Source of the DNA: Phoronis australis
Lineage: Eukaryota; Phoronida; Phoronidae
Assembly: GCA_002633005.1 (NCBI GenBank)
Contig: NMRA01000095.1
Span: 311,881-375,880 of the forward strand
Direction: 5' to 3'
DNA length: 64,000 nt
Shown: piece after piece, positions 24,864 to 36,702 of the stretch
Layout of the letters: every line of letters starts with the position of its first letter
Numbering within the stretch: the first letter of the stretch is position 1
Program-made: the position numbers and the translations under genes
Notes under the pieces: model-generated
Told to the model about the DNA's origin: nothing
Databases searched by the model: none
What the model saw: only the letters and a program-made list of their open reading frames with translations

Positions 24864-26495
24864 GTGAGAAAGCATTTGCAAAGTTCGGACTTATAAATAA
24901 CATTTTGAAGTATAAATATTACACTCATCAATGTGAATATTTCGATTGACTGTCAGGGTCTCATTATATGAACGAAAACGATGACCAACCTTTTTTCTCA
25001 AAAACAAATTTTTTGAAGATGGTCGCCGTAACTTTCACAAATGATTTGCTTAGTGTGAAAATTATATTTTTTCCTTTAATATACTAACTACGAAACTGTG
25101 TCTGCGATTTTTAATACCTTGACCCTGACAGCTGTCAAAAATCAAGATCCGTTTTTTAAGGAATTTTGACACCTTCATTTTTTACAAAATAAATAATCGT
25201 AATGCTTGAAATTGCGGTGCCATTTCCCGTGGTAAACAAGCATACCTGACGTCCAAATTTGGCAAAGTTACTGAGGAACATCGTGTTTCAGAAAATGCAG
25301 ATTGGGTTTATATGAAACGTCTCTACATTTTGCGTGCCACTTGGCACGCCTTTTTCCATGGAGGATTATTATTCAATTTCAGGGTCACAGCTCTACAAAT
25401 AAATATTTCACAGAAGGAACCAGATGGGTTCCTTAATTACAATAGATAACACACACATTTCCGATACCCAAAGTACAATTGAGTATCGGAAGAAGTATAA
25501 AATTGGATAATTAGGAAAACTTACGAGTGAACGTACTGTTGCTTGTGGCTGGGCCAACAGGAAGCTGGAGAGAAAGACCAAACAGCGCTACCATCGGACT
25601 TGGTAGGAACTAACTAGGAGTTGGATATGAAGCATGAAGGGCTGCCTAATGTTATTTGCCCAAATAATAGGATTTATGTCAGAGTGCCATCAATCTCATT
25701 AAAAATAGTTTTATTTATTATTTTTATGAAACATGTGAAATTGCATGAAAACAGCATGATAAATCCGAAATCTGGAGTGGTCTTTCTAAGGTTCCAGTTT
25801 GAATATTTGTATCAAACGAAATTTGGTCATGTTATTCATGCCGTTAGATTGGTGGATCGTTTATTTTTTCTAATTTTCACTCAAACCACATGTACATTCT
25901 CTTCGGAATCCTTCATTCTATTACTACAAATATGTTTCTGCAGTCGTTTTACAAGCGTATTACCCTGAGAATTGCCAAAAATAGACTAATGTCTTTTTTG
26001 AACGAATTCTGACGCCAGCGTTTTTGAAAAACAGCCATGTTTGAATACTACGGCGAAGTCTGTGAAAAGATAATATTTAACAAAAAAGTTATTATGTTTG
26101 TTCTCATGATAACATTTTGGGAGCATCAAGGATTTTAAAAATAAAACTACATGGGTTTATGTTAAATACTAATGAGGCTGTTTAAATTTTTGATCCTCAG
26201 TAACGAAGGTAAAATTTAGTTTAATGTTATTTTTCAAAAAAGGCAAATGCAGCACAGCTGGGCGTTGGTTGGCAATGACTTTCGGGTATTGGAATTACAA
26301 CTCAGCTGTAGCCTCCTAAGATTTTATTAACAGTATGTGAACAGGGAAGACGGCGTTCCAGGGAGCTTGTCATGTGCTTAACTATGTACTGCACCGCCTT
26401 GACGTGCAATATACACGGGCATCATTAATTGTTAGTTGAAACCATGTCAAATGTTAGAAATTATCCGCGTCAATTCATGCTCGTGTTATTTGTAG

Positions 26496-26563
26496 GTGTC
26501 AGCTTGAGAGGCAGACTAGTCACCACGGACAGTCAGCCTATATATTGCCAGGCAGACTGGTGA
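26496..26563 (+). CDS. third, possibly last, exon of the 24-kb gene
   Basis: Acceptor ttatttgtag. With the one-base carry from 24863 it reads G-VSLRGRLVTTDSQPIYCQADW and then TGA. If the TGA is used, this is the terminal exon and the protein from 24031 is about 109 residues. Alternatively a donor gtgaca at 26560 would skip the stop. The text just downstream repeats words of the exon (ggcagact.gt...ccac), a small internal duplication. Confidence 0.5.
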
Positions 26564-26599
26564 CACTGCGAGCCACCTAGTGGCAGGCGAAGGTAATAT

Positions 26600-28062
26600 A
26601 ATCGTCAAACGAATAAGTATTTCAGATAATCATCACTAGCATATTGTTCAAAATGATTGCATGTCGCTGACAAGTCATCGGAGGTCAAGCAACAGTCCGT
26701 GGAATCTATATAATTAGCTTAGAATTAGTGTGTTTAAAATCAATATGAAGTCATGAAACTAGTCTTTGAACTTGGAATAGCTGATCAAAGAAATTTAAAA
26801 TACAAAACCAAAGCTAGGTCACCTAGGCCAAACCAATTGTTTTAACGTATTCCTGACTAGTCAAAGAATACCGTCACGAATAATATCCATAGCTTGTGAT
26901 TCGAAACGATTTAGAAAATCAAGAAACCCATTATTTCCACCAATATTTGACCGAGTCAAATCGAATGCAGGTTATTTCGTAGTCAAATGAATGTTTAAAA
27001 AGACGTCGTACTGGCAGGTGCATTTTAAGTCGGAATCGCCAAACTCCTGTAAATATCAGTATAAATTGTATACATGTTCGCCAGTTTAAAATGAAACTTA
27101 ACCTGATCACTATACTAATATACGGCGTTTTTCCACCAGTTCAGACTGCAGTTGAACAGGAGGTTTATTGCAAGGGGTAACACGTGCGCCAGGAAGTTAT
27201 GCTAAATATACTGGACATTCCAGAGAGTAACAGTTGGACAAAAGCTTCACTGTATGTCAAGCGGCCTGTTGACAAAGACGATGTATATAGCAACCTTTGC
27301 TCTCGCTCCCGTTTATGCAAAAAGTGATTTTAACGGTGTTAGTAGTATAAGTGATATGTGCCATATACGTTTGTAAACAGGAGTGTGGGCTGTGAATGGT
27401 CTGTATGTGTATAAGACCAATATCGTTACAGTATATAAGATATATATGTACCAATTAACGCATTGCAGAATTCTCTGGACAAGACCTTATTTAGTATACA
27501 ATTTAGTATTTTTCCAACCTCGTTTATTTGTGAAGTCTGTTTCAAATGAAAAGGTGTCATATTTGTGTTTATGACCAATTTTGATACTGCAGTGCAAGGG
27601 ACTGCGCGTTTTGTTAATTTTGCGTAAACCAATTGCCTCATGTTAATCATATTAAACTTATTAGCCCTAAATGCATACGCGATTTAACTTACATTCAATA
27701 AAACTTGACGCCCTGTTCGCCAAGTTCAAATCATGCCAACATATAAGGTTGCTGGGCTGTGTGGAAGGTTGGGATAACTTCCCCCCATGAATCGGGCTAC
27801 TGTACATCATAGGGCCAGCCACGCAACATAGCCGGTCCCAGTACCTTGAAGTAACACATTTTTTCCTGTTTCAGCCACGCATGCTTGGCGAACTGCAGAT
27901 TTAAGCTCACTAGCGACAGGTTGTGTATAAGGTGGACGTTTAGTCCACGAACACCTGGATTCACTGAATAACTTTTAAACCCTGCGACTGCAGTTTAGAG
28001 GGTGAACTTCCTCCTGAACTATTTCCATTAACATTCACGGTCACAGACCCAAACTAGAGTCT
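26600..28062. other. non-coding, no supported gene
   Basis: AT-rich sequence up to the assembly gap, without splice-bounded open frames. Confidence 0.45.
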
Positions 28063-28560
28063 NNNNNNNNNNNNNNNNNNNNNNNNNNNNNNNNNNNNNN
28101 NNNNNNNNNNNNNNNNNNNNNNNNNNNNNNNNNNNNNNNNNNNNNNNNNNNNNNNNNNNNNNNNNNNNNNNNNNNNNNNNNNNNNNNNNNNNNNNNNNNN
28201 NNNNNNNNNNNNNNNNNNNNNNNNNNNNNNNNNNNNNNNNNNNNNNNNNNNNNNNNNNNNNNNNNNNNNNNNNNNNNNNNNNNNNNNNNNNNNNNNNNNN
28301 NNNNNNNNNNNNNNNNNNNNNNNNNNNNNNNNNNNNNNNNNNNNNNNNNNNNNNNNNNNNNNNNNNNNNNNNNNNNNNNNNNNNNNNNNNNNNNNNNNNN
28401 NNNNNNNNNNNNNNNNNNNNNNNNNNNNNNNNNNNNNNNNNNNNNNNNNNNNNNNNNNNNNNNNNNNNNNNNNNNNNNNNNNNNNNNNNNNNNNNNNNNN
28501 NNNNNNNNNNNNNNNNNNNNNNNNNNNNNNNNNNNNNNNNNNNNNNNNNNNNNNNNNNNN
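28063..28560. other. assembly gap (498 Ns)
   Basis: A run of n, with content unknown. The long minus-strand open frame across it is an artefact. Confidence 0.99.
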
Positions 28561-29430
28561 CTACTTTCTATGTCAGAGGCCCGGGGTCGGAGGTCGTGAC
28601 CTTTTAAGAAAAGCCCGGCTATTTTTGTCAAATAATGCTTTTACTCAAAACCAATTGAAAACTTAAATATTATAGAAATAAATTGAATTTATAAATTAAG
28701 GTTTACCAACTATTATAGCTTAAAACACGTTTTTTTCACGCTAAGCTTCGACCGGGAAATTATCGTCTGCTAAAGTAGGTTACCACTGGTAACTGACTAT
28801 AATTCTCAAGTCAAAGATCCTGACGAGACGATACCCGCATTCAAACTAGAGATCGGTGATTTAAAAGTGAGAGGACATGAGAGAAAAATTTCACCGAATT
28901 AAGATATCATTTGTATGGAAATTATGTGTCTTATTTTTCGTAGCGTATAAGTACAGTACAATGTGGTTTGTTGAACGTGGGATTATTGCGCGTGCTCATT
29001 TAAGTATTTTATTTTCACTCTTGATGACGTCAGTCGCTGCTTGGTGTAGTGGTAAAGTTTGACGCTAATATTGTGGTATATTGCATGTTATTTCAGAACT
29101 TCGAATGAGCTGACAGTTCGTCGTTTTTTCCTCACACTAACTACAACAATCCAGGTCAAATCTTAAAACAGGGAATTTTAAGAACGGAACTTGTTTTTGA
29201 ACGAGAAATGTTGTTTAATAAAGTTTGAAGGAGACTGCTCGGCTGAGATAAGATCTGAATTTTAAAGTATGGATAATAATGTCCAAGCTAAGTATGTATG
29301 ATACTGTCCAGTCTAAGTATGCATAATAATGCCCAGTCTACACATTCAAATGGCACTTACAAGTTTGGTAAAGTGCGATATTGTTCAGGGGCAAGACGAC
29401 TTTATACTATAGGAGACTTACGTCTACATA

Positions 29431-29930
29431 CCTAGAGTTTGATCACTAACAGTAGGTAACTACCAATCCACATGCAGCACGTGAACACGTGCAATCACTA
29501 TTGAGCGATAACTACAAATAGTAACACAAGTACTAATTAAACAATTGAATATATGCACACACAATCGCATGCAGCACATGCGCACAGTCACGTTGCAACA
29601 CCAACAACAAGACATCAACAACAACGTCAACAACAACAACGACAATAACAACAACAACAGTAACAACAACAACATCCTAGAGTTTGATCACTAAAGTATG
29701 TAACAACCAGTAACCCACATAGCACGTGAACACGCGCCATCACTACTGAGCGGCAACAACAAAGATCAACACAAGTACTATCCAAATTTTTGAATATACG
29801 CAAACATACGCACACGCACAATCTCGTGACAACACCAACAAGAAGACATCAGTGGGGAACCTCAAAAACAACAACAACAGTAACAACAACAGTAACAACA
29901 ATAAGGTCATCATCAAGAATCCCAACAACA
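29431..29930. repeat. 245-bp tandem duplication with CAA-rich tails
   Basis: 'cctagagtttgatcacta' opens both 29431 and 29676, an offset of 245. Both units continue with 'gcacgtgaacacg', 'atcactactgagcg' and 'acacaagtacta' and end in runs of caacaa and agtaacaac. The CAA runs are simple-sequence expansions. Leu/Cys-rich minus-strand frames here are artefacts. Confidence 0.85.
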
Positions 29931-29999
29931 AAACCAAGTGTCAACAAGCATTGCATAAAAAATAAAAACAACTGTAAACTAAACATCTCAACAAGAAAA

Positions 30000-31300
30000 C
30001 AGTAACAGAGATTAACATCAGGAATTGGTTAAAGGGTCATTCAATAATTTCCGTGGAATCTTTATATTAAGCTTGACAGTCAAACAATTTTTCAGGACAA
30101 CATACAGAACACTCAAGGAACTTGTCGCGAACTACACCGAGTGCATTGCTTAAATAGCTGCATGCACCTGCTCAAAATGACATGTAACACATCCCAACAA
30201 CTGAACACCAACAGATGACAATATTACCAGTTATTCTATTCCACCGCCCGAGGTCTTTACTAAACAATGTACACTAACAATGTTTTTTCCAAGACCAGAA
30301 ATTGCAAGTAATAAACGCGCAGGGTTTAGTGTTACTGTTATTGCAAAGTGAAATTGTTGGAGTGCACCAATTCGAAAGATTTCTATTTGAGTGTCAAATG
30401 ACGAAAAGAATCAATAAAACTTTGTATGGCAAAACATGTGACGTCTTTAGAAATGGTAAAAAGTTCTTGAACTTCATTGCTGCTGACACCATGGAAAGAA
30501 GGACAAAAGAGCGTGAGGGATACAACATGAAAAGTCATAATAAAGTTGACATTGCTTATGAAACTACTGATATAATTCAATGGTCATAGAAAAGATTTTT
30601 TAAAGTGCCAATAAATGTATTATTTGTTCAAGTCAACACAACGGCCCAGGATCTGGTAGAGCTGGAGTGGGAAATACCCACGATGAAGGTACTGGTGTTT
30701 ACGGCGACATCTATTGTCAATGATCAAAACTACTAAACTAAGACCAGAAATGCCTTTGTTTCTGCATACCTGATCCAGCTTTTAACATCCAGGTACGTAG
30801 GTATAGGTTAATTATCTTAAGTTTATAAATCTTCATCAGGTCAGTTTTGCATTCATGTCCATGAATGGCCAAAACGTGATACATACACTTGGCACCAAGG
30901 GCACAAAATGATCCTCAACATAAAACCTAGGTCCTTACAGAGATAACACTTCAATTTTGATTCCGGAATGCTTTTGGAATGTTATCCTCCCTTCCATTCG
31001 ACCTGGAAGTCATTTCAATGTCCGCCGCAATATTTTAATCCGTCAAAAAGATTGGAAACTTCCGCCAACCAGAAATTTCACGGACCAGCACAAATCTTGT
31101 ATTGCTAATACCCCCATCGATGGCGAATATTTTGAAAAGAAAAATTTAACCCATTCTAATTAAAAGTTGCACCAATCACAGTGATTCATTGTACCTGCTG
31201 ATTGACTCTTTCTAACTTTTCCATTATATTTCAACCAATGAGTGACGCATTTTCAAGTGCATTGAGAAAAAGGAAATGGAGCCCACGAGCAATTTTGTGC
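30000..31300. other. non-coding, no supported gene
   Basis: Contains open frames of about 65-95 codons, none with splice support or a recognisable motif. Confidence 0.4.
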
Positions 31301-31329
31301 AGGGATGAAGATTTTGCCTGGTTTTTGTA

Positions 31330-31401
31330 ATGGAACAACCTACCAAGCCACGAATATGGATTAACTATCAGTCCTCAGGCATGCAAAATTCGTTACAGCT
31401 A
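31330..31401 (+). CDS. weak candidate first coding exon
   Basis: An ATG opens 24 codons (MEQPTKPRIWINYQSSGMQN, then SLQL) and meets the donor gtgagt in phase 0. The exon candidate at 32617 starts in phase 0. Two short elements with matching phase can occur by chance. Product unknown. Confidence 0.25.
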
Positions 31402-31835
31402 GTGAGTAAAATTTGCGAGATAATTCGTGAAAGAAATTTTCAGAGTCCGTGGCTTTTAGCGGGTCCGTTGCGTTGGGCGAAACAGATTCATTTTTTATTT
31501 AGACTTGATCAGAAGCAGATTGATTAATGAGAGGTACACGACTGTACACGTACATACGATTCGTCAATTATTGCACATAATGTCGAAGTGAGAGCCCAAA
31601 TATACGACCAAAGCTGCCTCATAAACAGCACCATCCCATTTGACTTCACTGAAACTCGGGCTATCTTAGTATCGGCGTAAAAATGGAATCACATCGGCCG
31701 TCAAAATTGAACATATTATTGCCACAATACTTGAAGTATTAACATTTACTACTGATTTCGCAAAATAGAACGGGATCTCCATCCTCTTCTCTAATCGAAT
31801 AATCTCTTCACCAGTACTCTGTCAATGCAAACATT

Positions 31836-32060
31836 CTATTGAAGACCAATGGCATAACGTAGTTTTGTCAGAATATAATCTACGGTTGTTCCTACCCCCC
31901 TTCCCTTCACTACGTCATCAATAGACCCAAGCTGAAATCCAGTCTGTCCTTCCACAAATGCTGTCTCATTCGCCGTTAGTAATCTCAATAGAACACACTC
32001 GCTGAGGGCATTAGGCAGCCACCCACCAGCCCGTCCCAGGACATATCGGCACGACTGGAT
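31836..32060 (-). CDS. hypothetical terminal exon
   Basis: The minus frame, entered from an acceptor-like ctcatccag, reads RYVLGRAGGWLPNALSECVL, then LTANETAFVEGQTGFQLGS, then GVGTTVDYILTKLRYAIGLQ and a stop. The composition (Gly-rich turns, amphipathic strands) is more protein-like than most open frames here, but I recognise no family and see no partner exon. The open frame extends further upstream, to about 32177, so the left limit is uncertain. Confidence 0.3.
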   Translation of the reverse strand: MQSCRYVLGRAGGWLPNALSECVLLRLLTANETAFVEGQTGFQLGSIDDVVKGRGVGTTVDYILTKLRYAIGLQ

Positions 32061-32616
32061 GAGCATCAATAAGTTTGGTTGGACGACGGGATGCGAGACG
32101 GGCAGTAGCATTGAGTGAACAAGGCTGGGTCGTGTTGTGATCCCGAGCCAGTGACGCAGGCGATAATGTCTCAGCAAAAAAGTGAAAGCCCTGACCTCTT
32201 TGGTCTGATTCCAAATTCGTGGGACAATGGTTCAAAGTTGCATTTCTCGCAACTTTTATTAAATGTGCTGACTTTACACCGGAGATGGTCTCCTACATGT
32301 ACATGTACGTTGGTCAGCCGCGCAGTCTAGTCGGCACGTCATTAACGATTCCGAACGCAGCAAAAATTACACAGGCGTTGGGCCTCAAATCATAAAGCAT
32401 TTTTTCATAGACCGATAAGGGTTACATGGTGGACCCTCTTCTATTTCAAGATTCATCGTTGCACGTCACAGTCCGGGTATCAATCCCATTCATCATGAGC
32501 TAGCGTTTTTATCATCTTTTGTCAATTTGTGAGCGTTTGCTGAGTTATTCTTATTTTATGTCAACATGTTCTCAATGCACAAGCAGCTGTCGTTTTTTTG
32601 TCTATTTTCTCTCCAG

Positions 32617-32674
32617 TACGTTTTGCAATTTCATTTTTGTTGTGGAAGGTGGCAGTACCTCTCAGTGAATACGG
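32617..32674 (+). CDS. weak candidate internal exon
   Basis: Lies between acceptor ttttctctccag and donor gtaagt. It is open in phase 0 (YVLQFHFCCGRWQYLSVNT), but a second frame is also open, so the assignment is doubtful. It could follow the exon at 31330. Confidence 0.25.
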
Positions 32675-33730
32675 GTAAGTCAGAATAGACCAGCCAGCCG
32701 TTCAATAACCCTAGGACCACGTTAAAATTTCCATGTAAGACTTTTTAGGATTGTGTGATATATTACTGCGTATTTTAAATGAGAGGACGTGATTTTCTGC
32801 TAGATTTTAGCGAGGTAGTAGCGCAGGTATTATCGTAACAGAACACTCCCAGATTTAGCCAGTAGGGCGTCCCGTGCCATAGGCCCATGATGCATCTTGT
32901 TTGAAGATTTTCTAATTTGCAGGATTCGTACAAGCAGCTTGTGAAAAAATAGGGCTATTTTACTAAAATATTGGGAATACTGAGCCAAAAAGTAGACGTA
33001 GCACACTAAACATGGATTTTAACTGAGAGTTGGAACAGAAAATAAAACACATTAGTTATATATTTGACGTTATATTAACAGTTTGAATCGTTCTTGCAAA
33101 CTATATGTCATAATCCAATCATTCAGATCGAGGCAGGTGTCATGCATGAGGCAGACCTTTTAAAACTGTTAAATGGTTATTGTGAACAACTTAATTAACA
33201 ACAGAAATACTTGATCCGACCAATGCAAAAGAGTATTGCGTGTTTTTGTTTGCAAAATGTCCATTCTAATTTGAAGTTGCAATAAAAACATATTGTCATT
33301 AGTCACTAAGAATTGATGCGGAGTCAATGATGGAAACGATAAAAAAATCAAGAAAGGATGAATTTACAGAAACATTAAGAATGTCGGTGATATATTTAAA
33401 ATAAGGTAAGAGCTGTACGCACCCTGAATAGCATCTCTTCCCTTTAGCATGGAATAAAATATAACTCAACTCGTCATTTTCGGTATGAAGAATATTTCCA
33501 ACACCGCAACTGAGGCTTTTTTAGCTACACCTGACTGAGGACACACAATAAAGTAATCAAAGCGTTGCGGTGCAATACAATACACTTAGTTTCAGGGGGA
33601 TATTTATACAATTTATCAGTCTCGACTTCTTCATCACCAGTGCAAATTTCGCTGGTTACAACTATGTAGGGATATAAAGTCATTTAACTGCAGTTCATAG
33701 TTTATTAGAGGTTACCAAAACACACGAGGA

Positions 33731-33880
33731 GTACCACTAACGACAGAGGGGTACCACTAACGACAGAGGGGTACCACTAACGACAGAGGGGTACCACTAA
33801 CGACAGAGGGGTACCACTAACGACAGAGGGGTACCACTAACGACAGAGGGGTACCACTAACGACAGAGGGGTACCACTCA
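33731..33880. repeat. perfect 20-bp minisatellite, 7.5 copies
   Basis: Seven exact head-to-tail copies of gtaccactaacgacagaggg followed by a half copy (gtaccact). The preceding 'aggagtaccactaa' shows where it began. Complete identity between units points to very recent expansion or continuing homogenisation. Each junction creates a KpnI site (ggtacc). Confidence 0.98.
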
Positions 33881-34458
33881 GATATTTCCATTAACTAGTA
33901 GCAAGTACACTGTAGTACATAGTAAACATAGTTCAACATGACAATGGGGCAACAAGCGCTTAACACCGACATGCCAATAAATGATTGTGAAAATAATGGA
34001 CAGCTAAACAACAAAACAGCTACATTAAACATAGCAACATCAGCAAGGCATTGAAACAACCACTGACAACAATAATAACATCAAAACGACAACACCAACA
34101 ACATTTGTTTGATAACGAATGAGCTGTAAGACCAACCCCTGGTCATGAACAAAATGTACGTAACAACAAAACATGGCCACAGAAAGAACAATTCATGTGA
34201 ACCTGTACACTGAACATAAGACGTAGATTATCTGAAAGCAGTGCTATCAACTTAGCCAGGCTAACAATCATTCAACTAAAACCTGCACGAGAATCAATCA
34301 CGGACAGATATGGTATAAAACAAGTGATTTCAACATAACCCAATAACACACGTCATTCACCAAATGGTAAATAATTTCACAATATGAGGTTAAATAGCGT
34401 TCTTTCACTTTTGTTTTCCAACAGTCAATCAAAGCCTACCTCGATATCCCAACGGCTT
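33881..34458. other. non-coding, CAA/ACA-rich
   Basis: Scattered aacaac and acaaca words without clear periodicity. No gene was seen. Confidence 0.5.
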
Positions 34459-34459
34459 N
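34459..34459. other. single-N contig join
   Basis: An isolated n in otherwise complete sequence. Similar isolated n characters are at 36039 and 49354. Confidence 0.9.
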
Positions 34460-34640
34460 ATTGACTCGTTATCCCGGCCAGTGGCTCAGAAACTGATCAG
34501 ACATCACGAACAAACCAGCCAAAGTTCAGTGGAAACTAAGCTTCCAGTCAAAAAAATACTATACTAGTGAGCCAAAGTAATGTGCACGTGATTGTGTTGG
34601 TGCAATTAGCCACGAAACTGCAAATCTACTTGCTCGGCCG

Positions 34641-34654
34641 GCGGCCGCGAATTC
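34641..34654. other. abutting NotI and EcoRI sites (possible linker remnant)
   Basis: gcggccgc is followed immediately by gaattc inside a short GC island ('tcggccggcggccgc') in AT-rich surroundings, 182 bases from the single-N join. The arrangement is that of cloning adaptors but may be natural. Confidence 0.4.
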
Positions 34655-35795
34655 AGTTCTGCTTTGGCCACAGCACCGTCAGGACTGAAGTTGTACATTG
34701 ACAATCATTGTTTGAGTAATGCAAATGTAAATAAAGATTCCCCTAACACCTGATCGTGGGGTGGAAATCGAGTTGTTTCACAACAGTTTCTGTCAGCAAA
34801 CACTAAATTAGCATGAGCTCACACGGCCTCTCGGTGTCCCGTCAATTAGTTTTATTGCACCTAAAGCCGGTAACGCAGTGATTTGTTCATTGCTGGATTC
34901 TCAAATCATTTCGTGCGCTCACGAACACTCCAAAGGCATTACAAATTGCATCTAATGAGACAGACTTTGTTTCAGTTTTATATAAGTATTGGTTAGGGTG
35001 AGAATAATTCATTTTGAAACAGAACGCTCAGTAATAAACACCAAAATGGCAACTCGCAATCCCGACTTCGCAGGTGGATCGTTAAGTTTTACGGGCTATT
35101 AATTCGAACAGGAATACAGTGATGAAGAAATACTAGAGAGGCGCCGTGAACAAGCTCAGACAACGGAACGTATGGAGTAATTTGGTAAGCCGGCATTCGT
35201 GAGGCACTGTCGACGTCGTCTGCAGGCCACAGACACGGAGATATTTCACGGCCTCATACTTGCTATTTACAGCGTACATTTCATTCTTCACTACCATGAG
35301 CCACTTCCTAAGCATTTTGGACTCTCGAGGAAGTAGAAAAAAACGATATACTCGCTTTCCTCGTGGCTGCTTAGTTCAGACAAGCGGAACGATGCCCCGC
35401 AACATAGCGGCATTCAATCTTCATATGAACCACTGACGTCGCTAGCGTCGTTTCTCACCTTCCTCACAGATTAACTCGACACCTCTTGGCAAGGTAAGGT
35501 CGACCGTATGCGAGGCGATGTGGAAATAGACCGATTAAGACGGCAAAAAAGACTAATTAAATCGGGTGGCATTCGCCTTTAAGTAATTGACTGCAGTGGT
35601 CATAACCGCAGCATCTAAAAACTGGGGCCTCAGATGTGACAGTCAATGGGGCCTCACATGTGACGGTCAATGGGGCCCCCCTTTTGAGAGTCAATAAGTC
35701 AAATCACTGTGTCAGTCCTTCATTGTGGTCATGAGTTATAAATGCACACTTTCACATGTACACATACCTGATCATACTCCTGTATTTGATCTCCC

Positions 35796-36282
35796 AGAAA
35801 TCCTTGAAAACTTTAAGATGGTTTCACAATCTTTGAGGTTGAAGGATTATCTGATGAGTCAGCCGAAGGTTGAGAGGCAGTACGTTTCCGAATGTTTTCA
35901 TCGACTTCTGGTCTCTTTCGCATGTGCCTTCGTCGATGGTTTTTGAAGAATTTCTGTATTTTTTTCTTCCAAACCTTGACAATACGGAAGGGAATGCGGC
36001 GTGTTACGCAACAGTGTAAATAGTCTTGACTTGATAAANAGAAATCCTTGAAAACTTTAAGATGGTTTCACAATCTTTGAGGTTGAAGGATTATCTGATG
36101 AGTCAGCCGAAGGTTGAGAGGCGGTACGTTTCCGAATGTTTTCATCGACTTCTGGTCTCTTTCGCATGTGCCTTCGTCGATGGTTTTTGAAGAATTTCTG
36201 TATTGTTTTCTTCCAAACCTTGACAATACGGAAGGGAATGCGGCGTGTTACGCAACAGTGTAAATAGTCTTGACTTGATAAA
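35796..36282. repeat. 243-bp sequence present on both sides of a single N
   Basis: 35796-36038 and 36040-36282 are the same sequence with two substitutions that I can find, separated only by the n at 36039. This is the signature of two overlapping contig ends placed end to end rather than merged. Both carry the terminal coding exon of the minus-strand PB1 gene. One difference is silent (ACT/ACC Thr). The other changes Lys to Thr, as expected for two alleles. Confidence 0.85.
36057..36218 (-). CDS. PB1/SAMD3-like gene, last recognisable coding exon
   Basis: Enters in phase 0 after the acceptor ttccgtattgtcaag, joining exon 37833-37920 without a shift. It reads VWKKTIQKFFKNHRRRHMRK, then RPEVDENIRKRTASQP, then a Ser/Asp-rich tail (SADSSDNPSTSKIVKPS) and TAA. 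The W-K-K...basic run continues the helical block begun in the previous exon. In related proteins, as I remember them, this position reads G-W-K-x-S-L-K-x-K...Y-R. Whether the TAA ends the protein or a weak donor (gtgaaa, after TSKI) is used is undecided. A second copy at 35813-35974 is probably an assembly duplicate. Confidence 0.7.
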   Translation of the reverse strand, partial: VWKKTIQKFFKNHRRRHMRKRPEVDENIRKRTASQPSADSSDNPSTSKIVKPS

Positions 36283-36479
36283 ATTTAATTCAAACCAAAA
36301 GAGACAACATGCTGTATTTATAGGGAGTCGACTCAATATACGTTAAATACATTTTAGCAGTTAAACCTTCTAACACACTTTCCTAAATAACTAACTGTGA
36401 CATGACGTCACAAGTAACACACGAAGTCATTAAGAATTACAATTGTGGTATATACCAGACAAAAACAATTACAAGAGTG

Positions 36480-36702
36480 GGGCCCGTTCCGAGAAAAGTA
36501 AGACAAATCTTAAATCTCAACCAATTTTAAGCGAATTTGTCTCTGTTTGAAGAAAGAGATCTTCATTAAGTTTGACTTAAGTTTTCGACTTAAGTGTTGT
36601 ATTAATTTTGTCAAACTTAAATGATGTGGAAGCTTCGAAGTTGAGACAAATCTTAGATTGAGTAAAAATTAACTTATTTACTTTCTTGGATCGTGCTACA
36701 CG
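36480..36702. repeat. MITE with gggcccgttcc-type ends
   Basis: The left end 'gggcccgttccgagaaaag' is mirrored by the right end, whose reverse complement reads 'gtagcacgatccaagaaag'. Inner arms 'agacaaatctta' and the 'aagtttgacttaag'/'cttaagtg...caaactt' pair add internal inverted repeats. No coding capacity. It lies inside the intron between the last two exons of the PB1 gene. Confidence 0.6.

Noticed and set aside
28041-28631. 196-codon minus-strand frame
   Set aside because: It is made almost entirely of Ns.
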